Below, piece after piece: positions 9,845-18,097 of a stretch of 64,000 nt of DNA. Where the stretch lies: NCBI GenBank assembly GCA_038239345.1, contig JBBSEX010000007.1, positions 62,001 to 126,000 of the forward strand. Direction: 5' to 3'. This DNA is from JBBSEX01 sp038239345. GTDB taxonomy: Bacteria; Acidobacteriota; Terriglobia; Bryobacterales; Bryobacteraceae. Numbering within the stretch: the first letter of the stretch is position 1; every line of letters starts with the position of its first letter. The notes below the pieces were generated by a model. That model ran no database searches. It was not told where the DNA came from and saw only the letters and a program-made list of their open reading frames with translations. Both the position numbers and the translations under genes were made by a program.

Positions 9845-12013
9845 ATGTCCCCACCCGATGAGCAGCCGCACGGATTAGAAAATCAGCGCATGGACGCTCT
9901 GTCGGAGGCGATCGGGCGCGTATTGCGGCGACTGGAATCGCTTGAGGGACGGTTGACCGCTATTGAGCAGCGCGTCGGCATCCCCGCATACCAGCCGGTT
10001 GCGATGGCGCCCCCGATTCCGCGGAACGAACCCATTCCACCGCCGCTGCCGATTGCTGTGGCGACACCGCCTCCGATGAATTTCGGTCCACTGCCGGATG
10101 GGGAAACGCTCCCACTAGCCGAGGTCCAGCCGGCCCGCCCCAAAATTGAAACCCGCTTTGGGCTGACGTTGGTAAATCGAGTGGGCGCGATCACCTCGAT
10201 TATCGCCGTAGCGTTCTTCTTCAAATACGCCGTCGACAATGGGATGATCGGCGAAACGGGCCGGGTGGCGCTGGGTATCATCGCCGGACTGGTGGCTTTA
10301 GCCGGCGGCGATGTGCTCTGGAAGCGCGGTCAAAAAGTGTTTGCCCAGGGCATCACGGGCCTCGGCATCGCCATCTTATATCTGTCGTTCTTCGCCGGTT
10401 TCGCCTACTACCACAAGCTTCCGCAATCTCTGGCATTCGTTTCTATGTTGGTGGTGACCAGCGCGGCCGGAGCCTTGGCCCTGCGCTATAACGCCGTGGC
10501 GATTGCTGTCTTAGGGCTGTTTGGCGGATACGCCACACCCCTGCTGCTCAGCACCGGGCAGGATGCGCCGTGGATATTCTTCGGGTATTTGACGCTGCTC
10601 AATGTTGGAGCGCTGGCCATCGCTCGCGCCCGCGGTTGGATTCTGCTGGAATGGCTAGCCTTTATCTCGACCGCGATTCTGTATCTGGCGTGGGTCGGCC
10701 AATGGTATAGGGCAGGAAAAGAACTGGTGGCGACGGTATTCGTACTGTCCTATTACGCGATGTCGTGCACGGTGCGCTCGCGCTGGATTCACGCCCTATC
10801 GCACGCCTTCACGGCTATGGCGCTGGCGGCGATTTTCTCGCCATCCAGCAGTTCGGTACCGGCCTTCCTGGTCTTGAGCGTCCTGCTTGCTTTCGCCGGC
10901 ATGGCCATCGCCGATCTGCGCAATTGGGGTACGGCGCTCAGCGTCAGCTTCACGTTCTTCTGGCTTACATTCCTGGGTTGGGCCTCCGATCACAATTGGG
11001 TTTCCGATCATACGTCGAAACCGATCGGTGCCCTGTTCCTTACCATTACAGTCGCGTTCTTGTTGTTCTTCTTCTGGATGCCCTGGCGCGTTGTGTACCG
11101 CAAGGTACCGATCCGCCGCTTCGAGTATCTGATTATCATCCTCAATGGAGCCGCTTACTTCGGCATGGGCTACGCGCTGATGGAGCCGGCGTATCATGCC
11201 TTCATCGGCCTCTTCTCGGTGGCTCTGGCGGCCCTGCATCTGGGATTGGGGATGTGGGTTTGGCAATCGCAACCCGCCGATAAGCGCGATGCCCGTCCGG
11301 TGCTTCTCTCCGCCGGTGTCGCTCTGTGTTTCCTCACGCTGGCTGTACCGATACAGTTCGTGGGCTATCGCATCACGCTAAGTTGGGCGCTGGAGGGCGC
11401 GGCGCTGGCCTGGATCGCCAACAGGACGAAGGAGCGAAAGATGCTGCTCGGCGTCTTCGCAATCTTCCTTCTTGTTCTGGGCCGTTTGTTCCTGATCGAC
11501 GGAATTCCCACTCCCGCCAATACGCACGCCGCTCTGGCTAACCCGCGTTTCCTGACATTCGTTGTCTCGGCGATCGCGATGTGGCTGGCGGCGTGGTGGA
11601 TCCGCCCCAGCAAGCTCGCGGCCTTCCCCTATATCGCCGGTCATTTTGTTTTTCTGATTACCTGCGGAATGGAGGTCCTCGATTCGGTGGAGCGCACCAC
11701 CACGCCGGCCAATGTCTCGAATTCCTCCAGCACCTGGATGTCGATCCTGATGGCGATTTACGGCGTAATGCTGGTGACTCTGGGCGTCTACGGGCGGTCC
11801 GCTCTCAATCGCTATATGGGATTAGGGTTGCTTGCCATCGTCGTGCTAAAACTTTACCTCTACGACGTTTGGAAGTTAGGTGGGGCCTACTTGATTGGTG
11901 CGTTCGCCGCGCTAGGAGCGTTGCTGCTCTTGACCTCGTATGTATATTCACGCTACCGCTCGACAATTGAAAGCTGGTTAAAGGATGCGCCCAGTGAAAA
12001 TCTGCCGTCTTAG
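9845..12013 (+). CDS. DUF2339 family polytopic membrane protein
   Basis: 722 residues. An N-terminal coiled-coil segment (RVLRRLESLEGRLTAIEQRVG, ~15-40) is followed by a proline-rich linker (~45-100) and then around 18-20 hydrophobic helices. The block RFGLTLVNRVGAITSIIAVAFFFKYAVDNGMIGETGRV is typical of the start of the DUF2339 membrane domain. Length and architecture match the family. The 3' end overlaps the DUF3999 gene by 29 bases, a pairing also seen in proteobacteria and a sign that the two proteins work together in the membrane. The biochemical role is not established; a cell-envelope role is an inference. No good Shine-Dalgarno sequence precedes the ATG, so the exact start is less certain. 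Confidence 0.9.
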   Translation: MSPPDEQPHGLENQRMDALSEAIGRVLRRLESLEGRLTAIEQRVGIPAYQPVAMAPPIPRNEPIPPPLPIAVATPPPMNFGPLPDGETLPLAEVQPARPKIETRFGLTLVNRVGAITSIIAVAFFFKYAVDNGMIGETGRVALGIIAGLVALAGGDVLWKRGQKVFAQGITGLGIAILYLSFFAGFAYYHKLPQSLAFVSMLVVTSAAGALALRYNAVAIAVLGLFGGYATPLLLSTGQDAPWIFFGYLTLLNVGALAIARARGWILLEWLAFISTAILYLAWVGQWYRAGKELVATVFVLSYYAMSCTVRSRWIHALSHAFTAMALAAIFSPSSSSVPAFLVLSVLLAFAGMAIADLRNWGTALSVSFTFFWLTFLGWASDHNWVSDHTSKPIGALFLTITVAFLLFFFWMPWRVVYRKVPIRRFEYLIIILNGAAYFGMGYALMEPAYHAFIGLFSVALAALHLGLGMWVWQSQPADKRDARPVLLSAGVALCFLTLAVPIQFVGYRITLSWALEGAALAWIANRTKERKMLLGVFAIFLLVLGRLFLIDGIPTPANTHAALANPRFLTFVVSAIAMWLAAWWIRPSKLAAFPYIAGHFVFLITCGMEVLDSVERTTTPANVSNSSSTWMSILMAIYGVMLVTLGVYGRSALNRYMGLGLLAIVVLKLYLYDVWKLGGAYLIGAFAALGALLLLTSYVYSRYRSTIESWLKDAPSENLPS

Positions 12014-13211
12014 TCTCTGCTTTTGGACGGTGTTGGCTTTTGCGGATTTCACGGGGGCGTCGTGGCATTTCCGGCGCTCGATCAGCGTTTCTGGCCCGGC
12101 ACCGGTAACGGTTGGTCTGGATCGCCCCGTCTATGCCGGATCGCGGGCCGATCTGGCGGATCTGCGCGTGCTGAAAGACGGCAACGAAGTTCCCTATTTG
12201 CTGGACGTACTGGCCGGAACTTCTGAAGATCGCGAACTCTCCGGACAGGTCCTCGATAAGGCAACGGTTGCCGGAACGGGCGTGCAACTCACGGTCGATT
12301 TAGGCCAGCAAGGCAAGCACAATCGGCTTCGTTTCGCGATTGACGCGAGCGATTTCAGGCGCAAGGTGCGCATTGAAACCAGCGCCGACAACCGCAACTG
12401 GTCAGTGGCCAGAGCCGACGGCTCAATCTTCGATTTCGAGCACGATGGACGCAAGGTATCGGTGCTTAGCGTCGATTATCCGGTTTCGACACGGCGCTAT
12501 GTGCGAGCCACCATCTTTGGCCTCGACAATCCAAATCTGGTGAGTAATTGTTGGGCTAATTTCCATCGGGAAACGGACGCCCGCCGGGAGACGATTCTGG
12601 AGAGCAAGCCAACTCCGATTGAGGAGCCGAAGACGCAAAGCACCGTCATCGATATCGACCTGGGAGTGGAGGGATATCCCCAAGATCGGGTTCGTTTGGA
12701 TATATCGACGCCGGAATTCTACCGTGCCGTGGAAGTATCGGCCAGTCACGAGCCCAAGGATTATGAGTATGTTGGCAGCGCGGCAATTTCCCGGGTGGGG
12801 GGCGATGAGCAACTAGGAGTGGCCTTCCCCGAGCAGCATCTCCGCTATCTGCGTCTACGGATTTTCAATCGCGACGACCGGCCTCTGGCAATCGGAAAAG
12901 TTTATGTCGAAGCGCTCAGCAGAAGAGTAAGATTTCAGGCCACCGCCGGCGCGTATTGGCTTTATTACGGAAATGCCGAAGCAAAACAACCGGCGTATGA
13001 TTTGCCTTTCGTGGTGGCCCACTCCGCTCCGAAAGACGAACTGCGGGCGAGCCTAGGCGCGCAAGAGACGAATCCCGAATATCGCGAACCAGCCGCGCCG
13101 TCGAAGCCGTGGAGTGAGCAGCATCCGGAAATTCTGTATGTGACTTTGGGATTGGCCGTAATTGGTCTGGGATTTGTGACGATGCGTTTCTTACGTACAG
13201 TAAAAATGTAA
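11985..13211 (+). CDS. DUF3999 family membrane-anchored protein
   Basis: 408 residues. The N-terminus MRPVKICRLSLCFWTVLAFADFTGASWHFRR contains a signal peptide. The mature part holds two discoidin-like beta-sandwich modules (for example VQLTVDLGQQGKHNRLRFAIDASDFRRKVRIETSADNRNW and its second copy VIDIDLGVEGYPQDRVRLDISTPEFYRAVEVSAS). One transmembrane helix (ILYVTLGLAVIGLGFVTMRFL) lies near the C-terminus, followed by a short basic tail. This is the DUF3999 arrangement, and its partner DUF2339 gene lies directly upstream with a 29-base overlap, which suggests translational coupling. The bulk of the protein should face the periplasm and could bind glycans; that is inference from the beta-sandwich fold. 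Confidence 0.85.
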   Translation: MRPVKICRLSLCFWTVLAFADFTGASWHFRRSISVSGPAPVTVGLDRPVYAGSRADLADLRVLKDGNEVPYLLDVLAGTSEDRELSGQVLDKATVAGTGVQLTVDLGQQGKHNRLRFAIDASDFRRKVRIETSADNRNWSVARADGSIFDFEHDGRKVSVLSVDYPVSTRRYVRATIFGLDNPNLVSNCWANFHRETDARRETILESKPTPIEEPKTQSTVIDIDLGVEGYPQDRVRLDISTPEFYRAVEVSASHEPKDYEYVGSAAISRVGGDEQLGVAFPEQHLRYLRLRIFNRDDRPLAIGKVYVEALSRRVRFQATAGAYWLYYGNAEAKQPAYDLPFVVAHSAPKDELRASLGAQETNPEYREPAAPSKPWSEQHPEILYVTLGLAVIGLGFVTMRFLRTVKM

Positions 13212-13261
13212 CGTTTTAGTTTCGACACACAGAGTTAGAGTAATACCAGTCTGATAAGCCT

Positions 13262-13867
13262 ATGGCCGACTACGAAGTCCAGCAGGGCGATTGCATTTCC
13301 AGTATTTCGGCGGAGCGGGGTTTTCTGCCGGAAACGATTTGGAATCATGCTAACAATTTTGCCCTGAAGCAGAAGCGCAAGGATCCCAATGTCTTGTTCG
13401 CCGGCGATATCGTATTTATTCCGGATAAGGAAATAAAGGAAATCGCCTCAGCCACGGATCAGCGCCATAAGTTCAAGTTAAAGTCGGCTCCGGCGAAGCT
13501 GAAGCTCCGTCTACTGCGCGACGATAAGCCCCGCGCCGATGAGAAATATCAACTGATTATCGACGGACGCGTTCTAGAAGGATCGACGGATGGGGATGGT
13601 TGGATCGAGCAGGCGATCTCACCCAACGCCCAGACTGGTACGCTTCGTCTGCTCGATACGGACGAAGAGTACCCACTCAATCTAGGTCATCTGAATCCGA
13701 TCGATGAACCAACCGGAGCGATGGAAAGGCTGAAAAGTCTTGGCTTCACCGGAGATGGAGAACTTCCCGGAGCGCTAGCCGCGTTTCAGAAAAGCAAGAA
13801 GCTTGCGGTGAGCGGAAATCTGGATCAGGCAACCAAGGATGCGTTAAAGGCCGCTTATGGGAGCTGA
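13262..13867 (+). CDS. LysM and peptidoglycan-binding domain protein, secretion-effector-associated type
   Basis: 201 residues with no signal peptide. Residues 3-55 form a LysM-like module (YEVQQGDCISSISAERGF...WNHANN...DPNVLFAGDIVFIPD). Residues ~70-145 form a beta domain (LKLRLLRDDKPRADEKYQLIIDG...STDGDGWIEQAI). Residues ~150-200 form a PG_binding_1-like helical module (MERLKSLGFTGDG...AAFQKSKKLAVSGNLDQATKDAL). From family memory, cytoplasmic LysM proteins with the WNHxxN and DPNVLxxGDxxFIPD signatures often sit beside type VI or phage-tail-like secretion effectors. The gene is followed after 2 bases by the DcrB-like gene and then by a lipase gene, which fits such a cassette. No secretion structural gene is present in this window, so that reading is an inference. 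Confidence 0.85.
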   Translation: MADYEVQQGDCISSISAERGFLPETIWNHANNFALKQKRKDPNVLFAGDIVFIPDKEIKEIASATDQRHKFKLKSAPAKLKLRLLRDDKPRADEKYQLIIDGRVLEGSTDGDGWIEQAISPNAQTGTLRLLDTDEEYPLNLGHLNPIDEPTGAMERLKSLGFTGDGELPGALAAFQKSKKLAVSGNLDQATKDALKAAYGS

Positions 13868-13869
13868 TT

Positions 13870-14811
13870 TTGAAGATCTTGCTATTTTCGCTAATGCTAC
13901 TGGGGGGCACGGCCTTCGCCCAGAGCGATTGGCAGCCACGGGCAAAAGGACAATCCATGCGGATTAATTTCGAAGGTTTCAGCTTCGATTCTCCGGCAGG
14001 CTTCGAAGATAGCTCCAACTATACTTTTAAAGATTCTTCGCGCCGCGAGCTTTTGACCGTCAGCTTTGGCGCGCGTCCAGCCGAAGCCACGGATTTGCCG
14101 GCGCTACTAGCTTTGCGAAGGGATAACCTGGATATCGTCGTCCCCGGTAAGGTCACGCTTGAGGCCGAGGCGGGCGCGCGAGTAGACGGCATGGCGGCGC
14201 GGACGTTGTCGTTCACGTTCGAAGCCGATGGGGTTTTGTATCGCGAACGATGGGCGGTTGCTTTGCCGACGCCGGAAATCTATCTGCAGATCTCCTACGT
14301 TGCCAGGGCGGCCGACAGTAACGCCCAACAACGGTTCGAGCACATTCTGCGCAGTGTTGTGCCAGCCCGGCGCACCCCAACGATCGCGACGCCATCCGCT
14401 TATGTCCGGCGTTGGGCCAAGCGCATGACGCTCGATGTACCGAAAACACTTTCGCCGCCGAGGACGATTCAGTTCGCCTCCCTCACTGGTCACGCCGTCC
14501 TGGGATTTCAGTATTTCGACGCAGCGGACGCGATCGCGCGCCAGCGATTTTTAGAGAGCGAAGGAAGGGAAAACGCGAATGGCAAGGATCGCAAAGCGGA
14601 GTCCGTCGACACAAAACTAGGGCCTGTGGAGATTGTCTCCTACATGCTTACAGTCCCGGGAAACGAGGATCCGCCCTCAGCCGTACGCAAGGCCGCGTTT
14701 ACGATTGGGGCGATCCAGATTGAAGCTTTCACGCGGGGTCCGGCAGCGGAGGCAAGTCAGATGGATGGCTTGTTCCGGCAGTGGATCGGCACCTTTGAAA
14801 CGGTTCATTAA
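13870..14811 (+). CDS. Secreted DcrB/DUF1795-like protein, candidate immunity or accessory factor
   Basis: 313 residues. The start is a TTG at 13870, with GGGAGC overlapping the stop of the preceding gene as ribosome binding site; an ATG at codon 8 would shorten the signal peptide. The N-terminus MKILLFSLMLLGGTAFAQ is a clear signal peptide. Residues ~35-165 resemble the DcrB/DUF1795 fold (FEGFSFDSPAGFEDSSNYTF...MAARTLSFTFEADGVLYRERWAVALPTPEIYLQISYVA), and a second, weaker copy seems to fill ~185-310. Cytoplasmic DUF1795 proteins (EagR) chaperone type VI effectors, but this one is exported. Lying just before a lipase gene, it could be the periplasmic immunity protein of that lipase. That is a hypothesis from context only; a general envelope function as for DcrB is equally possible. 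Confidence 0.75.
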   Translation: MKILLFSLMLLGGTAFAQSDWQPRAKGQSMRINFEGFSFDSPAGFEDSSNYTFKDSSRRELLTVSFGARPAEATDLPALLALRRDNLDIVVPGKVTLEAEAGARVDGMAARTLSFTFEADGVLYRERWAVALPTPEIYLQISYVARAADSNAQQRFEHILRSVVPARRTPTIATPSAYVRRWAKRMTLDVPKTLSPPRTIQFASLTGHAVLGFQYFDAADAIARQRFLESEGRENANGKDRKAESVDTKLGPVEIVSYMLTVPGNEDPPSAVRKAAFTIGAIQIEAFTRGPAAEASQMDGLFRQWIGTFETVH

Positions 14812-14816
14812 AAGCG

Positions 14817-16214
14817 ATGCCGGCTATCGTCAGACAGGGTACCAACACTCTAAACACGCGGCGAGTCCCCATCATTTTCGTGCCAGGGGTGATGGGTACG
14901 AGACTGCACTTCCCGGTGGCGGACGAGGATTGGGATCCCGACAGTACATGGGCCATGCTGCACTGGGTTCGTGTCTCCGCCGATGACGCTCGCAACGAGA
15001 TGGGGTTTTGGCAGCCCGCGACTGTCATCGATACCAACAAGAAATTGACCGCCGCTCAGATCAGGCGCGGATGGGCCGGCGTCGTGACTGACTTTTACAT
15101 TGAGTATCTGCGGCAATTGGAAGGTTTGACGACGCTCTGCGCCCAAACGCCGGTGTGGGTGGTGGGCTATGACTGGCGCCAGGGCAATCGAGGCTCCGGA
15201 GCATTCCTGAATACGGCAATAACGCGAATCCTGAAAGAGGAGAAAGCGGAAGAATTTATCCTGATCAGCCACAGCATGGGGGGCATTGTGTGCCGCTCCT
15301 GCCTCTTTGCCAATGGCGGGACGGCCGCTAAAGCCCAGGGCGTTATTCACGTGGTGCAACCGGCCACGGGCGCCGTGGTCTTTTATCGGCGAATGTACAC
15401 CGGAGCGATCAAAAAGCTGGATGGAGGCTGGGGACTGGCGAATATCCAAGGGACCACTCCGGAGGAATTCGCCACACTTCTCAGCAGTCTTCGTGGGCCC
15501 TGTGAACTGATACCCAACAATGACTATCGGGACCTCACGCTCGACTGGCTGTGGGACGATCGTCTGTCGAAGCCGGCCGCTTGGACCAGCCCGATGTTCC
15601 GCTGGTATCTCGATCCCGGTGGCCCACCAGGAATTGTGTGGCCCGTAGCGGGAAAGAGAGCCGTTGCGGCCGACATGCGGTCGCGGATGACGGAATCCGA
15701 TGCTTTCCATAAATGGTTAGGCAAGTACAAGCACCCGAAGACGTGGGCGATTTATAGCACGCGAGTTGAAACCGATGTCGCGGCGCGATTCAATACCCCC
15801 GCCAAAGGAGACAAGCAGCGGGGCATTCAAATCCAACGCCGCGATCAAGGGGACGGAACCGTTCCCGAAACCAGCGGCAGCAGCCTTTTCACGATGGCCG
15901 AAACATCCACCGACGCGACGGGAAATGTCTTCGTTCGAGATCCTTCGATGAGGCAGTTGGAAGTTCGCGGCGTTGATCACGCCGACGCGTTTAATAGCGG
16001 AACCGTGAGAACGGTAATTGAAAAGATGCTGTTGGTTGCGCTGGGTTGTGTGGTTCCGGCGCCACCGGATACCGCAGAGGAGATATTCACAGCCGATAAT
16101 TCGACTTCCGAAGCGCCGCGGGACGAGTCGAGCGCAACAGATGAAGATGGCGGGGGAGAGCAGGCGGACGATCAGGGTCCGGCGCCGGCCCCCGAGGATT
16201 GGTCGATTGCGTAG
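14817..16214 (+). CDS. LCAT-family alpha/beta hydrolase (lipase/phospholipase), candidate secreted effector
   Basis: 465 residues with no signal peptide. The lecithin:cholesterol acyltransferase family signatures are all visible. The oxyanion-hole segment is VPGVMGTRL (22-30), the nucleophile elbow is SHSMGG with Ser153, the acid is in GDGTVP (Asp346) and the base is in VDHADAF (His388). The catalytic triad is therefore complete. The last ~50 residues are an acidic low-complexity tail rich in Glu, Asp, Ala and Pro. The gene starts 5 bases after the DcrB-like gene, and the LysM gene precedes that, so three genes form one unit. A cytoplasmic, signal-less LCAT-type lipase next to a LysM protein recalls type VI lipase effectors. 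An ordinary intracellular esterase remains possible. The transcript ends before the rplA promoter at 16249. Confidence 0.85.
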   Translation: MPAIVRQGTNTLNTRRVPIIFVPGVMGTRLHFPVADEDWDPDSTWAMLHWVRVSADDARNEMGFWQPATVIDTNKKLTAAQIRRGWAGVVTDFYIEYLRQLEGLTTLCAQTPVWVVGYDWRQGNRGSGAFLNTAITRILKEEKAEEFILISHSMGGIVCRSCLFANGGTAAKAQGVIHVVQPATGAVVFYRRMYTGAIKKLDGGWGLANIQGTTPEEFATLLSSLRGPCELIPNNDYRDLTLDWLWDDRLSKPAAWTSPMFRWYLDPGGPPGIVWPVAGKRAVAADMRSRMTESDAFHKWLGKYKHPKTWAIYSTRVETDVAARFNTPAKGDKQRGIQIQRRDQGDGTVPETSGSSLFTMAETSTDATGNVFVRDPSMRQLEVRGVDHADAFNSGTVRTVIEKMLLVALGCVVPAPPDTAEEIFTADNSTSEAPRDESSATDEDGGGEQADDQGPAPAPEDWSIA

Positions 16215-16248
16215 ATGGCCGGGCAGTGAAAATATCTTGAAACCTTGG

Positions 16249-16278
16249 TAGACAAATTGCTCCGTTCTTTGCTATTCT
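16249..16278 (+). promoter_or_regulatory. Candidate promoter of the rplA-rpoC operon
   Basis: A -35 element TAGACA (16249-16254) and a -10 element TATTCT (16273-16278) are separated by 18 bp, matching sigma-70 consensus at 5/6 and 4/6 positions. They lie 92 bases before the rplA start, in the gap after the lipase gene. The leader that follows contains AGTGGGAGG (16307-16315). This recalls the GTGGGAG segment in leaders of rplK-rplA operons where L1 represses its own mRNA. The leader role is tentative. Confidence 0.45.
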
Positions 16279-16369
16279 TACGGTTGCGTTTCATAAACGC
16301 TCCTTCAGTGGGAGGCCGGGCTATCTCTTGATTGGGATAAGTTCGAGCCGTCTGCACCAATGAGGCCCA

Positions 16370-17074
16370 ATGGCGAAAACAGGTAAGAAATTTCAATCCG
16401 CGGCGCAGCAGGTTCAGCCCCGCCCCTACACTCTCGAAGAGGCCGTGCCTCTCGTCCAGAAAATCAAATTTGCAAAGTTCGATGAGACTGTCGAACTACA
16501 TCTCCGCCTTGGCGTAGATCCAAAGCATGCCGACCAAATGGTTCGGGGCACCGTGGTGCTGCCGAATGGTTTGGGTAAATCGAAAAAGGTGCTGGTGATC
16601 GCCTCTGGCGACAAGATCAAGGAAGCGCAAGCGGCCGGCGCCGATTATTTCGGTGGCGAAGATATGGTGACGAAGATCCAGACCGAAGGCTGGACCGATT
16701 ACGACGCTATCATCGCCACGCCGGACATGATGCGCTCGGTCGGTAAGCTCGGTAAGATCCTGGGTCCGCGCGGTTTGATGCCCAATCCGAAGACCGGCAC
16801 GGTGACCAACGACGTGATCACCGCGCTGAACGAGATCAAGGCCGGTAAGGTCGAATTTCGTGTCGATAAGACGGGTGTGATTCATGCGCCGGTGGGTAAA
16901 GTCAGCTTTACCACCGAAAAGCTGTTTGAAAACGCCGCCAGTTTGATTCAAGCGGTAATCAAAGCCAAGCCGTCGGCAGCCAAGGGCAAATACGTCAAGA
17001 GCGCAACCATCTGTTCCACGATGGGCCCCGGCGTCCAGTTGGATACAACCGTTTACAACGCGAAACAGATTTAA
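16370..17074 (+). CDS. rplA: 50S ribosomal protein L1
   Basis: 234 residues, the usual length for bacterial L1. It forms the L1 stalk of the large subunit and guides exit of deacylated tRNA; it is also a translational repressor of its own operon in many bacteria. Family signatures are clear: YTLEEAVPLVQKIKFAKFDETVELHLRLGVDPKHADQMVRGTVVLPNG, the central GPRGLMPNPKTGTVT and the C-terminal VGKVSFTTEKLFENAASLI. It is the first gene of rplA-rplJ-rplL-rpoB-rpoC here. The usual upstream partner rplK (L11) is absent; an unrelated lipase gene takes its place, and a candidate promoter lies between. Confidence 0.98.
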   Translation: MAKTGKKFQSAAQQVQPRPYTLEEAVPLVQKIKFAKFDETVELHLRLGVDPKHADQMVRGTVVLPNGLGKSKKVLVIASGDKIKEAQAAGADYFGGEDMVTKIQTEGWTDYDAIIATPDMMRSVGKLGKILGPRGLMPNPKTGTVTNDVITALNEIKAGKVEFRVDKTGVIHAPVGKVSFTTEKLFENAASLIQAVIKAKPSAAKGKYVKSATICSTMGPGVQLDTTVYNAKQI

Positions 17075-17131
17075 CGATTGGGCTGGGGCGGAAACGCTTC
17101 GCCGAGCCTTGAAATTCCCCGAGGATTACGT

Positions 17132-17659
17132 ATGAAAGAACGATCGGAAAAGCAAAAAGACCTCGAGCAATTGAAGAAAGAGCTGGTTACCACCAAGCAC
17201 ATCTTCGTCGCTGGATACGAGAAGATGACCGTCGCTCAGGATTTCGAACTGCGCAAGACGGTTCGCGGCGTGGGCGGTGTGTATCAGGTAGTGAAAAACA
17301 CCCTGGCCGCCAAGGCATCGGAAGGAACGTCGACTTCGGAATTGCTGGGCGATTTGAAGGGTATGACGTCGGTAGCCTACACCAATAACGATCCGGTGGC
17401 CCTGGCTAAGGCTTTAATAAATTATGCCAAGACCAATCCGGCGCTGGTTTTCAAAGCGGGGATGGTGGATGGCCGGGTTATCGAAGTAAAGTCGATTCAG
17501 GAATTGGCGGCGCTTCCTCCGAAGGAAGAAGTTCTGTCCAAGCTATTGTTCATGATCAACGCGTCGGCACAGCGGCTTGTGACGGCGATTGGCGGCGTGG
17601 GCCGGAATCTGGCCATCGTGGTCGATCAGGGCGTCAAGGAAAACAAATTTCAAGGGTAG
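17132..17659 (+). CDS. rplJ: 50S ribosomal protein L10
   Basis: 175 residues from the ATG at 17132, chosen because GAGG lies seven bases before it and the protein then begins MKERSEKQKDLEQLKKEL as in other L10 proteins. The frame is open upstream to a TTG at 17078, but that would add 18 unrelated residues. L10 anchors the L7/L12 dimers to the large-subunit stalk. Core family features are visible: FVAGYEKMTVAQDFELRKTVRGVGGVYQVVKNTLAAKA (the RNA-binding part) and a C-terminal helix (EVLSKLLFMINASAQRLVTAIGGV), where L12 dimers bind. The 57-base gap after rplA may hold an L10 leader, but I could not define a structure. Confidence 0.97.
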   Translation: MKERSEKQKDLEQLKKELVTTKHIFVAGYEKMTVAQDFELRKTVRGVGGVYQVVKNTLAAKASEGTSTSELLGDLKGMTSVAYTNNDPVALAKALINYAKTNPALVFKAGMVDGRVIEVKSIQELAALPPKEEVLSKLLFMINASAQRLVTAIGGVGRNLAIVVDQGVKENKFQG

Positions 17660-17716
17660 TGGCTTCGACGGCCTACCACCTCAGACCTACAACCTATAGG
17701 AGTTAAGGAAGACAAA

Positions 17717-18097
17717 ATGGCGGACATTAACGCAATCGCGGAACAGATTCAAGGGTTGACGCTGCTTGAAGCATCGCAGCTCGTCAAGTTGCTGGAAGAA
17801 AAGCTGGGCGTATCGGCGGCGGCGGCCTCGGTGGCGGCTCCGGCGGCTGGGGGCGCGGCGGCAGCGGCTCCGGTAGTGGAAGAAAAGACGGAGTTTACGG
17901 TCGTGTTGACGGCTGCGGGCGCCAACAAGATCAATGTCATCAAGGCAGTACGCGAAGTTACCAGCCTCGGCTTGAAGGAAGCCAAGGATCTGGTGGACGG
18001 CGCACCGAAGCCGATTAAAGAAGGCGTCACTAAGGACGAAGCGGAGACGATTCGGAAGAAGTTCACCGACGCCGGCGCCACTGTCGAGGTTAAGTAG
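17717..18097 (+). CDS. rplL: 50S ribosomal protein L7/L12
   Basis: 126 residues, the normal length. An N-terminal dimerisation domain (MADINAIAEQIQGLTLLEASQLVKLLEEKLGVS) is followed by an alanine-glycine hinge (~35-55) and the factor-binding C-terminal domain (TEFTVVLTAAGANKINVIKAVREVTSLGLKEAKDLVDGAPKPIKEGVTKDEAETIRKKFTDAGATVEVK). It recruits translational GTPases to the ribosome. The start is supported by AGGAG 13 bases and GGAAG 6 bases before the ATG. A long structured leader separates it from rpoB, so the usual partial transcription stop between L12 and RNA polymerase genes is likely to operate here. Confidence 0.98.
   Translation: MADINAIAEQIQGLTLLEASQLVKLLEEKLGVSAAAASVAAPAAGGAAAAAPVVEEKTEFTVVLTAAGANKINVIKAVREVTSLGLKEAKDLVDGAPKPIKEGVTKDEAETIRKKFTDAGATVEVK

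Noticed and set aside
16320..16370. tRNA-like 3' end (GTTCGAGCC...CACCA) before rplA
   Set aside because: The arms around GTTCGAG do not pair, and no acceptor or anticodon stem can be formed.
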